56,538 nt of DNA from Lingula anatina. Its lineage: Eukaryota > Brachiopoda > Lingulata > Lingulida > Lingulidae. Positions 26,102 to 37,699 of this stretch are shown here, in pieces; position 1 is the stretch's first letter, and the number at the start of each line of letters is the position of its first letter. A model generated the notes under the pieces. It did no database searches. It saw only the letters and a list, made by a program, of their open reading frames with translations, and was not told the DNA's origin. The DNA is taken from assembly GCF_001039355.2 (NCBI RefSeq), contig NW_019775559.1, forward strand, positions 1-56,538, in the 5' to 3' direction. Made by a program: the position numbers and the translations under genes.

Positions 26102-26482
26102 AAAAAGAGAATCCCAATACCCGAGTAAAACCCAGTGCCTTGTACGGAAAACAATGGATAGATTCTATTTATTGCACCAATTCACATTTAATATTCTTTT
26201 AGTATGCGAAAACTAAAAGGCGGAAAACAATGAAAAGCTTTTGAGATGAAGATATGAATGCAGCTTGGCTTTTAAGAAAAATATATAGATATACAGCGTC
26301 TGTCCAAAAGAGTTTTTACGAGCCCAAACTGATACATATACCTTGAAGTTAAAATCCACACAAAAATGAAATCAGAAAGTTCAAAGCTACACGCATTCGC
26401 TACAGTCATCTTAATTCAAACGCCACCAAGAAAGAGCACGTGAAGTTTCAAACGAGAAATGAAGACACATCAACAGCTGGTG

Positions 26483-29400
26483 CTATCCAAGGTCTACGTT
26501 CCACCAGATGGCGAACAGCATACTAGAGACGTACGACACCACTGCCAACCACCAGACCACCTTGCTATGGGGGCTGGGTTGGAAGTTCTTCAGTACGATG
26601 AATCCCATTGTAAGCCCAGAGACGGCCCCAATAAGGTGTGCTATGTACGTCTGGGAAAAGGAAGAACTTTTCAGGTCACTACGTCTGACGTCGAAATATT
26701 GATTCCAAAGAAGCGCAACGGTATCAGTCGAAGCTGTGCGAGAAAAAAGAAAAGAAAAAAAAGATATGGTACTTACAATATTCATATGTTTTGAACATCT
26801 GGTTGATTTTAAAAGAGACAGAAAAACACATATAACAACGATGAAACAGCCGCGGCTTTTTATCTGCATCAAACTTTGATGAATAAAAAGTGTGATGGTG
26901 GGAAGTAACTTAAATAAGTAAATGTATGTAATATGAAACCACCAATCACGTTGTATTACCTATTATTATGGCTGCAATTATCTTCAAAAATCCTAGTTCC
27001 ATTTCGGAGTAATTCTGGAAATAAAAGAAAATACATTATACGAGACCAAAGGATACCGCCTGTGCTAGTATGTTGTGTGAATGTCACAGTAACTAGAATG
27101 ATCATCGTTAGGATCCCGATATTTCATGTAGTTTGGTATTGCTTGTGATAAGTAATTATACATATGATGATTTTTATTGATTTGCAGGTCTATTTCTATT
27201 CACCACTACTGCTGTCCTGTGATGCATTGCCGTACTGTACCAATGACAAGATGTCACTGTAAATAAAGTATTACTTCTTGTAATGTTCACCATGATGACA
27301 ATGACATTTGCGGTAGATTTGACAATAATTACGTGAATTCTGGGATGATTTAGGACTGCTACAAGAGTAGGGATTGCCGCTGTGACAGTTCTGTTTAATG
27401 CGGTAGATGTGATAATGACAGCCATGTTAACCGTCGCACTCCATTTCAGTTGGTAAAATGCAGTAGTCTTTGCAGGGATTAATGCAGTAGTGGTGACAAT
27501 GATTGTAATTTTCACCATTCAACAAAAAGTCAGTTTTAATGCTTAGCTTAGACTGTTAAAATCGGACAGCCGGAAGGTGACACCACTTTTATTGAAAGAC
27601 TGGCCTACAATAAATATAGTTAATATAGGTCTACCTAAATAGATTACAGTTAACAGAGTGAGTAAATATCATTGTCAATATTAAAACTATCGCAGTTTGC
27701 CCTAGGGGCTTAAAAGACTGAAAAGACGAGCTACACGACCTTTAAGATTCTTTGTGAAGCAAAATAGCCGTCTAAGATTCAAAAGAGTCTTTGATGATGC
27801 CGTACTCACCAGTATCACATCGGCTACGTGAGCTGCCAGCAGCGCATACACTCCCCCCGAGGCTCCTATTAACACAACATTTTGAAGGAAGATGGTAGTA
27901 CCGAGCGAAGCTAACGAAAAAAGGAAAGAAAGAAAAGAAAAATTATGAGAAAAGAAAAGCACTAATCATGTAGCCTGAGACATACGAGGTGCTTGAAGTG
28001 CTTTGAAAAGCGTAACGTTTTCAAAAGATTTAAACGTTTCTGTATCTTATTTGCATGCGTAATTTTCGTTGTTTATAAAATTGTTTGGCAAAAAATACCA
28101 AGTTGTCAGTACTTTGCTGATTAGAGTATAGGATACAGTTTAAACGACAATACATGTATTTATGAATAGTAAGTTTCTTGGAAATATCCATAGAAATAAC
28201 CTAACAAAGCCTACAGGAAATATCTATGCACCGACTTTTCGTCACGCTGGCAACTTTTGCATTACATGTAAATGCACAGTGCTGTACACATTTCTTCAAG
28301 GCCGAGATACAAGCATACACAATTTGAAGTTTATGAAACATGATTATCTGGCCCCCGAAGTGGGCGTTTTTTCTTTTTTTTTTGGACGATGAAAGAGGCG
28401 GTTCGTCATTTTTGCAAAAGTGGGGAGGGGCAACCTGTCTCTGCCTAACGTGGGACTACAAATACAATGTATTAGCTTACCTCCGACCACTCCTGCCGTG
28501 TATACAATACACACACGTACGGAGCCGTGGATCATCTCTAAGGGAAGACCTATTAGAAGCTGCACAACCATGTTGAAAAAGAGGTGCATCCACCTAAAAT
28601 ATGAGTAGATGTACGTGGAAGGTTCAGGGTATCAACTGCTGTAGGCCTGAACAGAGGTAGAAAAGGACCAAATATGTGACAGCATTACATGTAAAAGTAT
28701 AAAAACAAATAAAATGAATGTAACGTACGGGGGAAATTTAGAAGGCCAACCAAACCATCGTCTGCGAGGGCAACCACACTACAACCCTTGTGATATTTCA
28801 AGCGGGGAAGAGTATTGTCTACCAGAGCCATAGATTGATAATGTGCATTTTTTTCAACACGACAGCAAAGAATCATGCCATGAATTAGCCAGATACACGT
28901 CTGTGAATATATAATAAAAAAATCAATCTGTAACCCTGGTAGAGGGTAGAGGAAGAGTGCAGTTACATTTATTTGTACTGCCATGTATAATTTCTATGTC
29001 TTTCGGATATTTTGTAAGGTTAATATACATTGTTTTTTTCTTTTTGATAACATTGAATTATTGACTTCTAAAAAGGTCAGCAAAACACCTACTGCATATA
29101 TGGTGCATTTAACAGTGTTATTCCAACGCCCACTACATCACAAGAACTGAGCCTCTATCATTATACTTACACATACCTGTATTTAAAGTAATTTTCAGTA
29201 AAAGAAAAACCTGGCCTGATAATATTTTGTTCATAAGAAATATAAGTTTCGGGTCCGTATTCTTGATGCCATTAACCTTATTTATTCGGAGGGTCAATCA
29301 TCATTTTCGTAAACAGGGCATGAATTTCTCTGAAACTTAAGAAAGGTACAAAAAAAAAAAAGGAAAATATTCGAGGGACTTACCCTTCGTGCACAAGAAC

Positions 29401-31122
29401 GTAACACACAAATCTCCATAATTCTCGCTTTTTATCGGATCTGTATACGACAATACTGTCTCTGTTGGGAATGATGGGTATGGCGTTTCGGTCTCTGTCA
29501 CAACTGCCACTGAGGCTGTACACGAAAAAGAGAATCTAGAAATAAAAGTAAATATGATACATAAAGTTAAAAAGAAATCGTAATAAAAACACAAATTTAA
29601 TGGGTGGATGAAAGGCGAATGTGTACTCCTACTCCAGTAAACAGTTCATAATATAAGCTTATTTTGTTTTTTCACTTTCCACTCATGCGGTTATTACGAA
29701 AAATCGGAAAAACGTGAGTAATGACACTGCTGCATGTGTAAGACAATTACCCTATCTATTGATCAAGCAGAAAAAAACAACAAACATCTCTAAAGAACCT
29801 TAAATATAAATTACGCCATAGGTTTTGCTGCCTTAAATATGTCTTAACTGTTGTCTAACCCAAATTAACGTTTCTATTGATTATGGCAGATAAGATGGTA
29901 GGTGGTTGGAGAGCACGTAAACAATGTTGGAGATTTTGTTTTCCTCTGTTTCTGTTATTTTTTTACTCTTTCCTTTTTCCCCCACTCTGAATCCCACGAA
30001 TCCCGCCAAGTTTTCCAGCTGACTACCCGCATATGTGTAGTGCCCAGTCGTGTCTGCTTTGTTATTTACACGGTGGTCTAATGTTTAAGATAATTCATTT
30101 ATTAGATGCTCTTGAGGAAGTTATTTAGTGAATTTTGAAATCCACAGATCGAATTCTTTTCAATTATGCTGCCCCGTGGGAGGGCGTAGGTTGTTATCTA
30201 CTCTCACTATCTATTGGTTCATATTACTCCATAGGTTTTGCTGCCTTGGCGGATTTTCAGCAGTAAATGGTGCTCAGTAAGCGCGTTGGTCCTGTTTCGA
30301 GTTCAAAGCATCAATTTTGAAAGCAAATCTACGGCTGATTTCAATTTCAGTTAGTCAATTTAGTTTGAGAGAAAAGGAAGTGGGAAAGTACTTAAAACAG
30401 TTAAGTGATGCCTCAATTATTCATTCATCATTGTTTAAATTTTTGTAATTGACCGTTTCGATCAAACGGCATCAATAAACACTTTAAAAACACTGGATGT
30501 ATCGAAAGTAAAACGCAGTAAATCAGTTGTGTGTTTTATTTTCATTATCTGGTTAATTTCATTGTTCCTAGTAAAAACCCCTTCACATTTTATTTCGTAA
30601 ATACGATCGTTGCCAGGTCGACACTTCATTGGGTTAATAAGGTGTGGTGAAAATAGTTTTATAGAAAAATTCATGCAAAATTCATGAAGAAGATCCATTT
30701 TCTACGATTTCTAAGACCGATATCAAAAGCGTATACCCTGACATTGAAAAACTCACATTTATGTGTAAACAATGTTCATATCATGACTCATGGATCACAC
30801 TTGCCAATCAAGTATTTACGCTTATTCTACGTGTTGTATTCTCTCGCATTGTGTTTCTATAAAACGACATTAAAAATAGATACATGTATAAGCGTTATGA
30901 GCAACAAAAAAATTTAGTTGTAGTCCTGTAACACCTCCCAGAACCTCTTACCTCAAGTAAAGTGATTCCAAGAATGAAAACAGGAGGGGGGACGCAACTG
31001 CATTGTTCTGCCTGGTACACACGCCTACTGCCATCTTCTTCTTTAATTCTGTAACGGGCCCCTACTGTAGCCTGGCCTGACTCTGCCTTGGACAGCTCAT
31101 CAAGCAACTTTGGCGCACCCAT
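26483..31122 (-). CDS. RHBDL: rhomboid-like intramembrane serine protease (RHBDL family)
   Basis: Six exons on the minus strand: 31122-30952, 29535-29384, 28593-28481, 27910-27810, 27014-26960 and 26733-26483; 280 residues, all GT-AG, phases 0,2,1,0,1. A ~45-residue cytosolic N-terminus without EF-hands is followed by CVPPPVFILGITLLE opening TM1, VYRSDKKRELWRF and VLVHEGWMHLFFN (His111/Asn115 of the HxxxN oxyanion motif). The catalytic serine is in GASGGVYAL (Ser163) and the catalytic histidine in YIAHLIGAVSGLTMG (His230). Both catalytic residues are present, so an active protease is expected; family members cleave membrane-anchored ligands within the bilayer of the secretory pathway or plasma membrane. 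The short N-terminus fits RHBDL2 better than RHBDL1/3, but orthology is unproven. A TTTATT at 26168-26173 could be the minus-strand AATAAA poly(A) signal. Intron 2 carries a TACCCT-family MITE. Confidence 0.93.
28814..28948. mobile_element. TACCCTCTACCAG MITE, copy B
   Basis: The right end CCCTGGTAGAGGGTA (to 28948) is intact; the left end TATTGTCTACCAGAGCCATA is mutated. The interior shares TCTACCAGAGCCATAGATTG with the inverse of copy C. It lies in intron 2 of the rhomboid gene. Confidence 0.7.
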
Positions 31123-34020
31123 GGTTAGAATTTAGACGTCACATGGATTTATCCAGCCGGTGATGGACAAAATGAAATATTCCGCTCTTGCTGATGTATT
31201 AACGGTAGTCGCTGAAAGATATCATACTACACGACAAAATTAAACGTCCCAAGAATGAAGGATGCAGATATTCGTTTGAGATTTCAAATTCTGAACTGTC
31301 TTAACAGCTCTGTTAGATGCCAGTTGTCATGAACAGGTTGCCGTGCAACACATGGTAAAAAGACGTTCACTCAGTGAAGAAGATAGGCCAGTTGTCTGTA
31401 GAAATCTGATACACTGCCAATGCGAAGAAGAACACAATCCACCGAGAGGCAAAAACAACAAACCCCTGGCAGTTTTTCGTGAGGCGCTTATCGTGCGGCG
31501 TGTATAAGTTACCACGCCCCCGATGTTGCGTACTTTGTTCCCCGTAAAATAACGAACACTATGTACTATTAAAGCACGCGTGATCCACACAGCTTGTATA
31601 AATGAACCTACACAACATGCTGCGTGATCGCCAACTGCTAGTGTACCACGCCTTAAGTTTGACATGTCACCGAACCAGCCGGCACACATTCCGGTCGCCG
31701 GAGTTTTACAATGTTAAATCAAGATAATATAACTGATATCGATTTTGTTTTGTGCATCAGTTTTTTTCTAATTTACTTTCCAACTTTTTAATGTTTATAT
31801 ATCTGTATGTCTTGTACACTCGCTTATTATCTGTTTGCCTGTCGGTCGGTCAGTTGGTCTCTTCTTCCATCCTATCTATCTATCTATCTATCTATCCTTT
31901 TTTGACCTCTTATTATTGCCTGATGTATTGCGCTGCACCTGGTGTCTTGTTATTAGTTATAACGTAGCATCATTAAATCTAAGGGGTCGGAATAATACTT
32001 CGTGTCGTGATCAGTTATAATTTATTTTTGTAAAATGATAGAATCTAACAATATTCCGACTTGAAATCATTGTGAACATTTCGAAGTCATGGTAGTCAAT
32101 AATACATGTAAAATAGTTGTGAGTGTGAAAAGCATCTACCAAATTATACTTCACGTAAATAAGGATTTAGAAATACCTTTTCATTATTTTCCAACTTTTC
32201 AGAAACTCGCCAGAGCAGTTTCAGTCAACTAAAACAAAATTAAAACGCGCTTTACAATACGCTGACCTACCTCGCACCGGAGTTTTCCCGTCCTTCTCCT
32301 AGTATAAACGGCCGTGAAAGTGCTGTTGTGCCTGTGGAACTAAAGTCTCCTAGAAATTTTGATCCTGATTCAAAGATGTGTGTAGACACGGGTATCCAGA
32401 AACAACATTAAAATGCAACTTTGGGGTTTGAGGTTTGCTTGACGTCTGAGGTTTGAATAGCATGGGCAGGTAGCGCTTAATTCATAATAGGATATATAGG
32501 ATAAAAATATGTCAGTCACAATAGAAAATCTTGACTCTTATCCAAAAAGAAAAAAAAATGATACAAAGACATATGATGCTTTATGTTTGTTTTGTGGGTT
32601 AAGCGTAACATCTAAAAGGCCGCAAGTGCATTTCTCCCTCGATTCCCTCTCGTATAACGATAACATTGCGCCAGCTGCCTGTCCCTGGCTCCCGAGACAA
32701 CCCTCGCAGAGATCGATGATTACAGCCAAACAGGACAATATTACCTGCGATCATGAGCAACGGTCATTTTCAAACATGTAATTACGGCTGTCAACAGAGA
32801 TTTGATTCCCCAATATGGAGACCATTTTAAAATTCCCAATGCTTGCTTCTGTGATAGATTGTTGAATATTAATTCAATTTCCCGCGATTTAAAAACCAAC
32901 CGATATTTTAATACAAGCTGTTACAACGCTGGTCTGCCGCTCTAAGTAAGAGAATCGCCTTGAAGGTGAATCACCGAATAAAACCCATATCTCGTGTAAT
33001 TTTGCGGATAAGGGGTGTTAGCCACTAATAACCGATCAAAAAGTATAGATCGATCTGTCACGCACAAGGGCATAGCACTGTGGTGTAATGCATTAAGTGG
33101 ACGAGTTGTGATCGACGGAGTACTCGAAGGAGCCACCCCCTGGGGTGAACTTCAATACATTCCCAGTGCACAGTGCGGTGGCCGATGAGGTACACGGGGA
33201 TAACTTACAGCTCCTCTGTTCCAGTGACGACCTGAAGTGTCAAACAGTGGGCTAATAGGCAGTAGTTGAGCCCGAGATTTTTGTCTAAGGGTTATGATCT
33301 TTTCAGTAAGGTTCATTGTAACTACGAGGGAGAACAAAATGGTTATTTAAAACAAGCTATTAAAACTTATGCCTAGGAATATTCTTTCTGAAGAAAATCA
33401 TTTTAAATGCTCGCATTTTTATTTTACTCATAAAAAAACAAAATAAAACAAAACAAAAAACAAACAAAAAACTCCTCAGCTTCACCTTTAAATTTTTTCA
33501 TTTTTTTGAGAACGGTGAATTATAATCGGTAAAATACTATCTACATGTACTGTACTACAGTACGTGAAAGATTTAGATTCAATCACATTTTTTATTGTTT
33601 CGCATTTTTCATCCACTTATTTGTGCCCAGTTCAGTGTTTTTGAATATGCAAGCTCTGGTATTACCTGGCAAGGTGAAACACTGCTCTAGGGATATGATA
33701 GGACGAGCGAAACCGTCGTCGCATTTGTTGTCCTTGAAACAGTTGTGATTCTTTCAGTTATCACAATAATATTAAAACCACAACTCGATTTTTAAGACTG
33801 TGATATTTTTCTCTAAACAGCCGGCAAATAACACACTGGAATGAATGTGGATCCGATACGAAGAACCCATCTATATGTAGGCCTACAGAGAACCAAGCAC
33901 TGTTTGTCGTCTTCCAGAGAGAAGGAAATGTTTAGTAAATTATGGTATGGGAAAATCCCTCTCAGTCTGTATAAGATAATAATGTTAAACTAATTCGTTT
34001 TACGTAAGGTGGTATATAAT
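31123..34020. other. intergenic stretch, no gene recognised
   Basis: Contains 5' sequence of the rhomboid gene, a short (TATC)n tract at 31874-31898 and an AAAAC-rich run at 33431-33472. A 120-codon minus-strand frame (31689-31327) has no family resemblance and no splice context. The GC-richer patch 32600-32770 shows nothing I can name. Confidence 0.55.
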
Positions 34021-34329
34021 TGATATCTTTATTGTGTGCTGCGTGCTTTGATATGTGTCAGACTAAGGGAATGTCTGACTGAAGATTGGTCAGCCGATGA
34101 CCGTAAGCAGCTGATGGGTAAGGTCCACAGAGCTCAATGCCCAAAGTAGCGGACAAAACGATTTGTGGGTAGGACTGTGAGAATAAGGCATTTAAAGTCC
34201 TGCAGTAAAGCTTGGCAGGAAGCCAGGTAGATATTCAATGCTCTTCCGTTTCATAAACTATATTCCTTTTTCTGATGCCATGAACACTATGAAGACAATG
34301 AAATACTCTGTTCGTGAAAGCAGCGGGCG

Positions 34330-35473
34330 TTATCGCTTTTTAGCCTTTTTCTTCCCTTTTCCTTTGTTCGCAGTCTTGACCGTAGGGTAGCCGAGCAGCC
34401 TAATCAATACCTGCGCATAATTTTTACCCCACACACCCCAAGGTTCAGGTCGGGCAGCTTCTGTCCGGAGGGCGTCTTCTAAGTTAGGGACTTCTAAATA
34501 AATGAATTACAGAAAAATGTAAAATAACTCTACCTACAGTCTACAGTCCTTTTCCGCTGTGTTGTAAACTGCACGGTGCAGACGTATTAAGGAATATGGG
34601 TTATAAAAATTATGTTTTACAAATAAAATTGATGACTACCTACTACCAAGTGATAGGTTCATCCTTGCTTGAATTTTACCAAACATACTGGATACATGTC
34701 ATGTTTAATATTGAATTCTGATAGTATCAGTGTTTAAACACCTATGACAAGATTCATTGGGTATATTTTAAAGATAACTTACTTATGAGCCTTCTAAATA
34801 CAGCTACGTTGTCGGCGGCTAGAGTATTTAGGAAATACACAGCCCATCTTGATCTCCTCATATTATTTGGGTCTCCAATCATGCTCGATATGTGCTCTAA
34901 GATTTCCCCATCCTCAGCCACTTTCATTTGATTTTCGTTTACCCTGCACACAATTTGACTCATTGCTTTCAAGAGGTGTATCTGCATGAATACAGACTCC
35001 TTGGTGAGCATATTAATGAACTCTGGCATTATTTTTAGTCCAACATATTTTGCTGCTTCGGTCCCTCCTGTAAACAATATGTTGTTAAATTAATTTTGAT
35101 TAAAAAGGGGGAAAGGGATAGGGGAAATGGCATAAACCTTCATTGTTGGGCTGGTAAAAGAAGATAAACAAATGTGTATACAACAGGTTTCACGAAACAA
35201 GATAAAGTTGCGGATTATCATAACAACTTGTTCAATGCGGTGCACGTATTTACCTGTGAACGCTAAATGACTGATGCTCATTATAATTGCTGCCTTGTCT
35301 TCTTCAGTGGTAAAACTTGTTCGAAAAAATTTAAATAACTTCATGATATCTCTTATGTAAGGGTTCCCTTCCTGTTGTAATTCTGGATCATCTACTCGTT
35401 TTTCGAGGATTGTTGCAGGTAAATCGTGTGTTACTGCTTTCCTTACAGCCGTCCATACTTGGTTAACGTACAT
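34330..35473 (-). CDS. armadillo-like helical protein (ARMH2-like)
   Basis: Three exons on the minus strand: 35473-35254, 35067-34783 and 34493-34330 (stop TAA); 222 residues, introns GT-AG, both phase 1. The sequence is alpha-helical throughout, with ARM/HEAT-like leucine spacing (PEFINMLTKES, HLLKAMSQIVCRV, EILEHISSMIGD, AVYFLNTLAADNVAVF). The last exon carries WGVWGKNYAQVLIRLLGY and a strongly basic tail rich in Gly-Lys and ending AKKR. Length and architecture resemble ARMH2 (armadillo-like helical domain containing 2), a protein of unknown function; that name is from recollection and less certain than the exon model. Start: first Met of the open first exon, 192 bp from the divergent start at 35666. 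TTTATT at 34028-34033 could be the minus-strand poly(A) signal. Confidence 0.82.
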
Positions 35474-35665
35474 ATTTCATGTGTAATTTTCAATAAATAC
35501 GCAAAAGATGCTTGTGCTCTGTCGGCGTTCAAACGTCACGCGAACGTCGTAATGTGACTGAACATCGTGCATTTATTGTGACGTGATATTTACGTCATAA
35601 CGTCATGCAGTTTACGTCTTTTATTTATTTTTTGTCACTTGGATACCATACCTGCCAAGCCAAAG
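35474..35665. promoter_or_regulatory. 192-bp bidirectional promoter with CRE-like motifs
   Basis: Start codons of the minus-strand gene (35473) and plus-strand gene (35666) are 192 bp apart. Between them are three ACGTCA cores (35533-35538, 35592-35597, 35600-35605) and TGACGTGA at 35579-35586, all matching the CREB/ATF half-site or CRE. No TATA box is obvious on either side. Shared use by both genes is inferred from layout. Confidence 0.65.
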
Positions 35666-37450
35666 ATGTCGGGGCAGGGTGGGAATAACGGTAAGTTATC
35701 GATGTTATCCCTCTGCAGATCAGAATAAACTATGAAGTATAAGGAGCAACTTACATCTAATTTGTTAAATGTTTTTAATTATACATGTATTAGCACTCAA
35801 TTTGCACAATGGGTTTTTTCAAGCAGTAGGCCTATGTATTGAAAAACCTTATGAGGTTTGATAATTTGATCATATGCATTTTGTCTTTTATTCCAGAATT
35901 TGTACTGATCGAACATTCCGAGTGCATCCGCCGCATAAGTGACGAACTCGGCGAAGAACTAAAGCAACTGACAGCTCGTGTGGAGAGACTCGAAAAACGA
36001 ATCATCAACGTAAGAAGTAAAAATGCTTTTGCTTCAGTTGTGTTTCAGACACATCGGTTGTGCTTGTGTGTCAGAGAGAGAGAGAGAGAGGTACATGTAC
36101 AGGGGCGGATCTAGAGCTATGTTCTGACAGTCTTCCAAATTATCTTTGTTGATCTAAGGACGTATATTGATATATATGCGTCCTTGGTTGATCCATCCTC
36201 CAATTTTGACCGTCTTCCAACAGAAAAAATTAGATTCCTATCAATGTAAATATGAAAATCTGACCGTCTTCTGGAAGACCCAGAAGACGGCCTAAATCCG
36301 CCCCTGTCATGTACCCTCTGCTAGGGCCGCAAATTAATTATGTGCACTTCTCTCTCACACGTGCAGGCAAGTACCAGATTTACCATAGACATATCTGTGA
36401 ATGTTTAGTGAAATGCCAATCTATGGCTCTGGTAGAGGGTAATGGATTGGTAAATGAGAACTATTTATCCTTTAAGTTTAAATCACTTATTACGTTTTCT
36501 CTTGATACAACATTTTTGTCTGCCCTTCACAGGAACACATTTTCTTGGCCTTTCAAGAAAAAATCTGGGATGTCCTGAAGTCATTCATAATTCTCGTTTT
36601 TCCAATGGCGTTGGTATTTCTGATCGATCATGTGTTCGACAACATCGACCCCTATCCCGCCCAAGAAAGTGCACAGGTATGTACGAAATACACAAGTTAA
36701 AACCATTTGAGCATAGAGGTCCCGTATGTTTTAACTCTGAATAATCACGTTAGTCAGATTGATACTATTGATATTAGTTTGCGATACAGCATTTATCATT
36801 GAAATACAGTGCTCTTTTGCTCCACGCGCAATATTATTTTATTCTACATGGTGTCTCAAATATGTGCTTATTTTTGACTGCACATTAATTTGGTTTTGAT
36901 TTAAATTTTTATTGACAAAGATACAAGTCGAATAAGTAAAATTAAAATTAAAGAAAATATATAGGCCAAACAATACACCATAAAAGAAAACTCAAAAACA
37001 ATACATACATAATATATTTGTAACGAACGGTCAAAGTACGGTGCATTTTTGAAACGCCCTGTATAAGGGATAATTCTAAAAGGCATTAAATACGTTAAGT
37101 TTTGCTGCACTAATACATCTTTTTTTTTTCAGCTCTTTCGCGAGCTCCTCGTTGTAATGTTCATGGGGTTCGGCATCGGTTACGGCGTCCCAGCATTTGT
37201 CGTCTCTCTCATTGACCTAAACTACTATCTGAACGGGTGCACGGAACAAGTGAAAGCCCGTCAAGACCTCAAGGATCTCATGCACGACTTGAAGAAAACT
37301 TGCGGGAATGTCGCCGGACAAGAGGATGCAGAGAATCGTGACCCGGAATGTGAAAAGGAGGAGGAAGAGGGCTTGGCAAGCGGCGACGTAGAGGAGGACG
37401 AAGAGGAAGTTGATGGGCAGTCAGACACAGAGGACCCTAAAGACAAATAA
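35666..37450 (+). CDS. unrecognised two-pass membrane protein with coiled coil and acidic tail
   Basis: Four exons: 35666-35690, 35897-36009, 36533-36676 and 37133-37450 (TAA); 199 residues, introns GT-AG in phases 1, 0, 0. Residues ~18-46 form a heptad-rich helix (CIRRISDEL, LTARVERLEKRI). Two hydrophobic segments follow, ~63-81 (SFIILVFPMALVFLI) and ~99-121 (MFMGFGIGYGVPAFVV), separated by a short loop DNIDPYPAQES. The C-terminal ~50 residues are highly acidic (Glu/Asp runs). I do not recognise the family. The tail would face the same side as the coiled coil if both segments span the membrane. It is divergently paired with the ARMH2-like gene. The start was chosen because the first exon splices in frame and carries a purine at -3. 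An AATAAA lies at 37694-37699. Two MITEs sit in its second intron. Confidence 0.85.
36100..36306. mobile_element. hAT-like MITE (CAGGGGCGGAT termini)
   Basis: The left end CAGGGGCGGATCTAG at 36100 and the right end CTAAATCCGCCCCTG ending at 36306 are inverted repeats of the common hAT pattern. Flanks TACATGTA and TCATGTAC are similar but not an exact in-register 8-bp duplication. It lies in an intron of the membrane-protein gene; a degraded relative is at 9180-9323. Confidence 0.8.
36312..36441. mobile_element. TACCCTCTACCAG MITE, copy C
   Basis: TACCCTCTGCTAGGGCC at 36312 and GGCTCTGGTAGAGGGTA ending at 36441 are the inverted ends; 130 bp. It begins only five bases after the hAT-like MITE, in the same intron. 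Confidence 0.8.
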
Positions 37451-37693
37451 TTGCCTAAAATCACTGGCCGTTTAAGATAACTCGCCATTATACATGCACT
37501 TTGTTTAAGTAAATCATTGCTAAAATTTTCGAAATGGTCACGTTTCAGTTTTGCCGTCAATGCATGAATTTGTGAAGACAATCATAGCAATTTTTCCACC
37601 CAGCTTAATCTGTACTATTTTGTAACAGAAAAGCCTTCAATACATGAAATACGTCGTACAGTCTGTGATAATTTTTCATCCACGGATAAGGTA

Positions 37694-37699
37694 AATAAA
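37694..37699 (+). terminator. AATAAA poly(A) signal of the membrane-protein gene
   Basis: AATAAA 244 bp after the stop codon at 37450, followed by a second AATAAA-like site (TAATAAAATG) about 15 bp downstream. Confidence 0.55.

Larger units (their letters stand above)
14321..26150. other. ~11.8-kb stretch with no recognised gene
   Basis: Only short open frames, none with a family signature or splice-consistent neighbours. It contains a TACCCT MITE (21638-21769), a (GT)n tract (about 22956-22972), an (ATT)n tract (23460-23502), an (ATGT)n tract near 25410-25432 and hAT-like TIR pieces near 16330 and 25884-26101. The stretch 20.9-22.7 kb looks like unique, non-repetitive sequence and could hold regulatory elements, but I cannot show that. 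Confidence 0.55.

Noticed and set aside
27174-27518. 114-codon minus-strand frame between rhomboid exons
   Set aside because: I first took it for the missing rhomboid exon. The true exon is 27014-26960, which fits family and phase; this frame lies in the intron and has internal AATGC(A/G)GTAG repeats.
29337-29594. Open frame over rhomboid exon 2 in the track frame
   Set aside because: The exon is real (29535-29384) but is translated in a different frame, the one giving VYRSDKKRELWRF; the other reading has no family match.
30235-30330. tRNA or SINE-like stretch near AAGCGCGTTGGTCC
   Set aside because: Suggestive of A and B boxes, but no cloverleaf can be drawn and the B box is poor. A short shared word with 29814-29845 (CCATAGGTTTTGCTGCC) hints at a repeat, without enough to call one.
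31327-31689. 120-codon minus-strand frame upstream of the rhomboid gene
   Set aside because: No domain, no splice context and not joined in phase to the rhomboid first exon.
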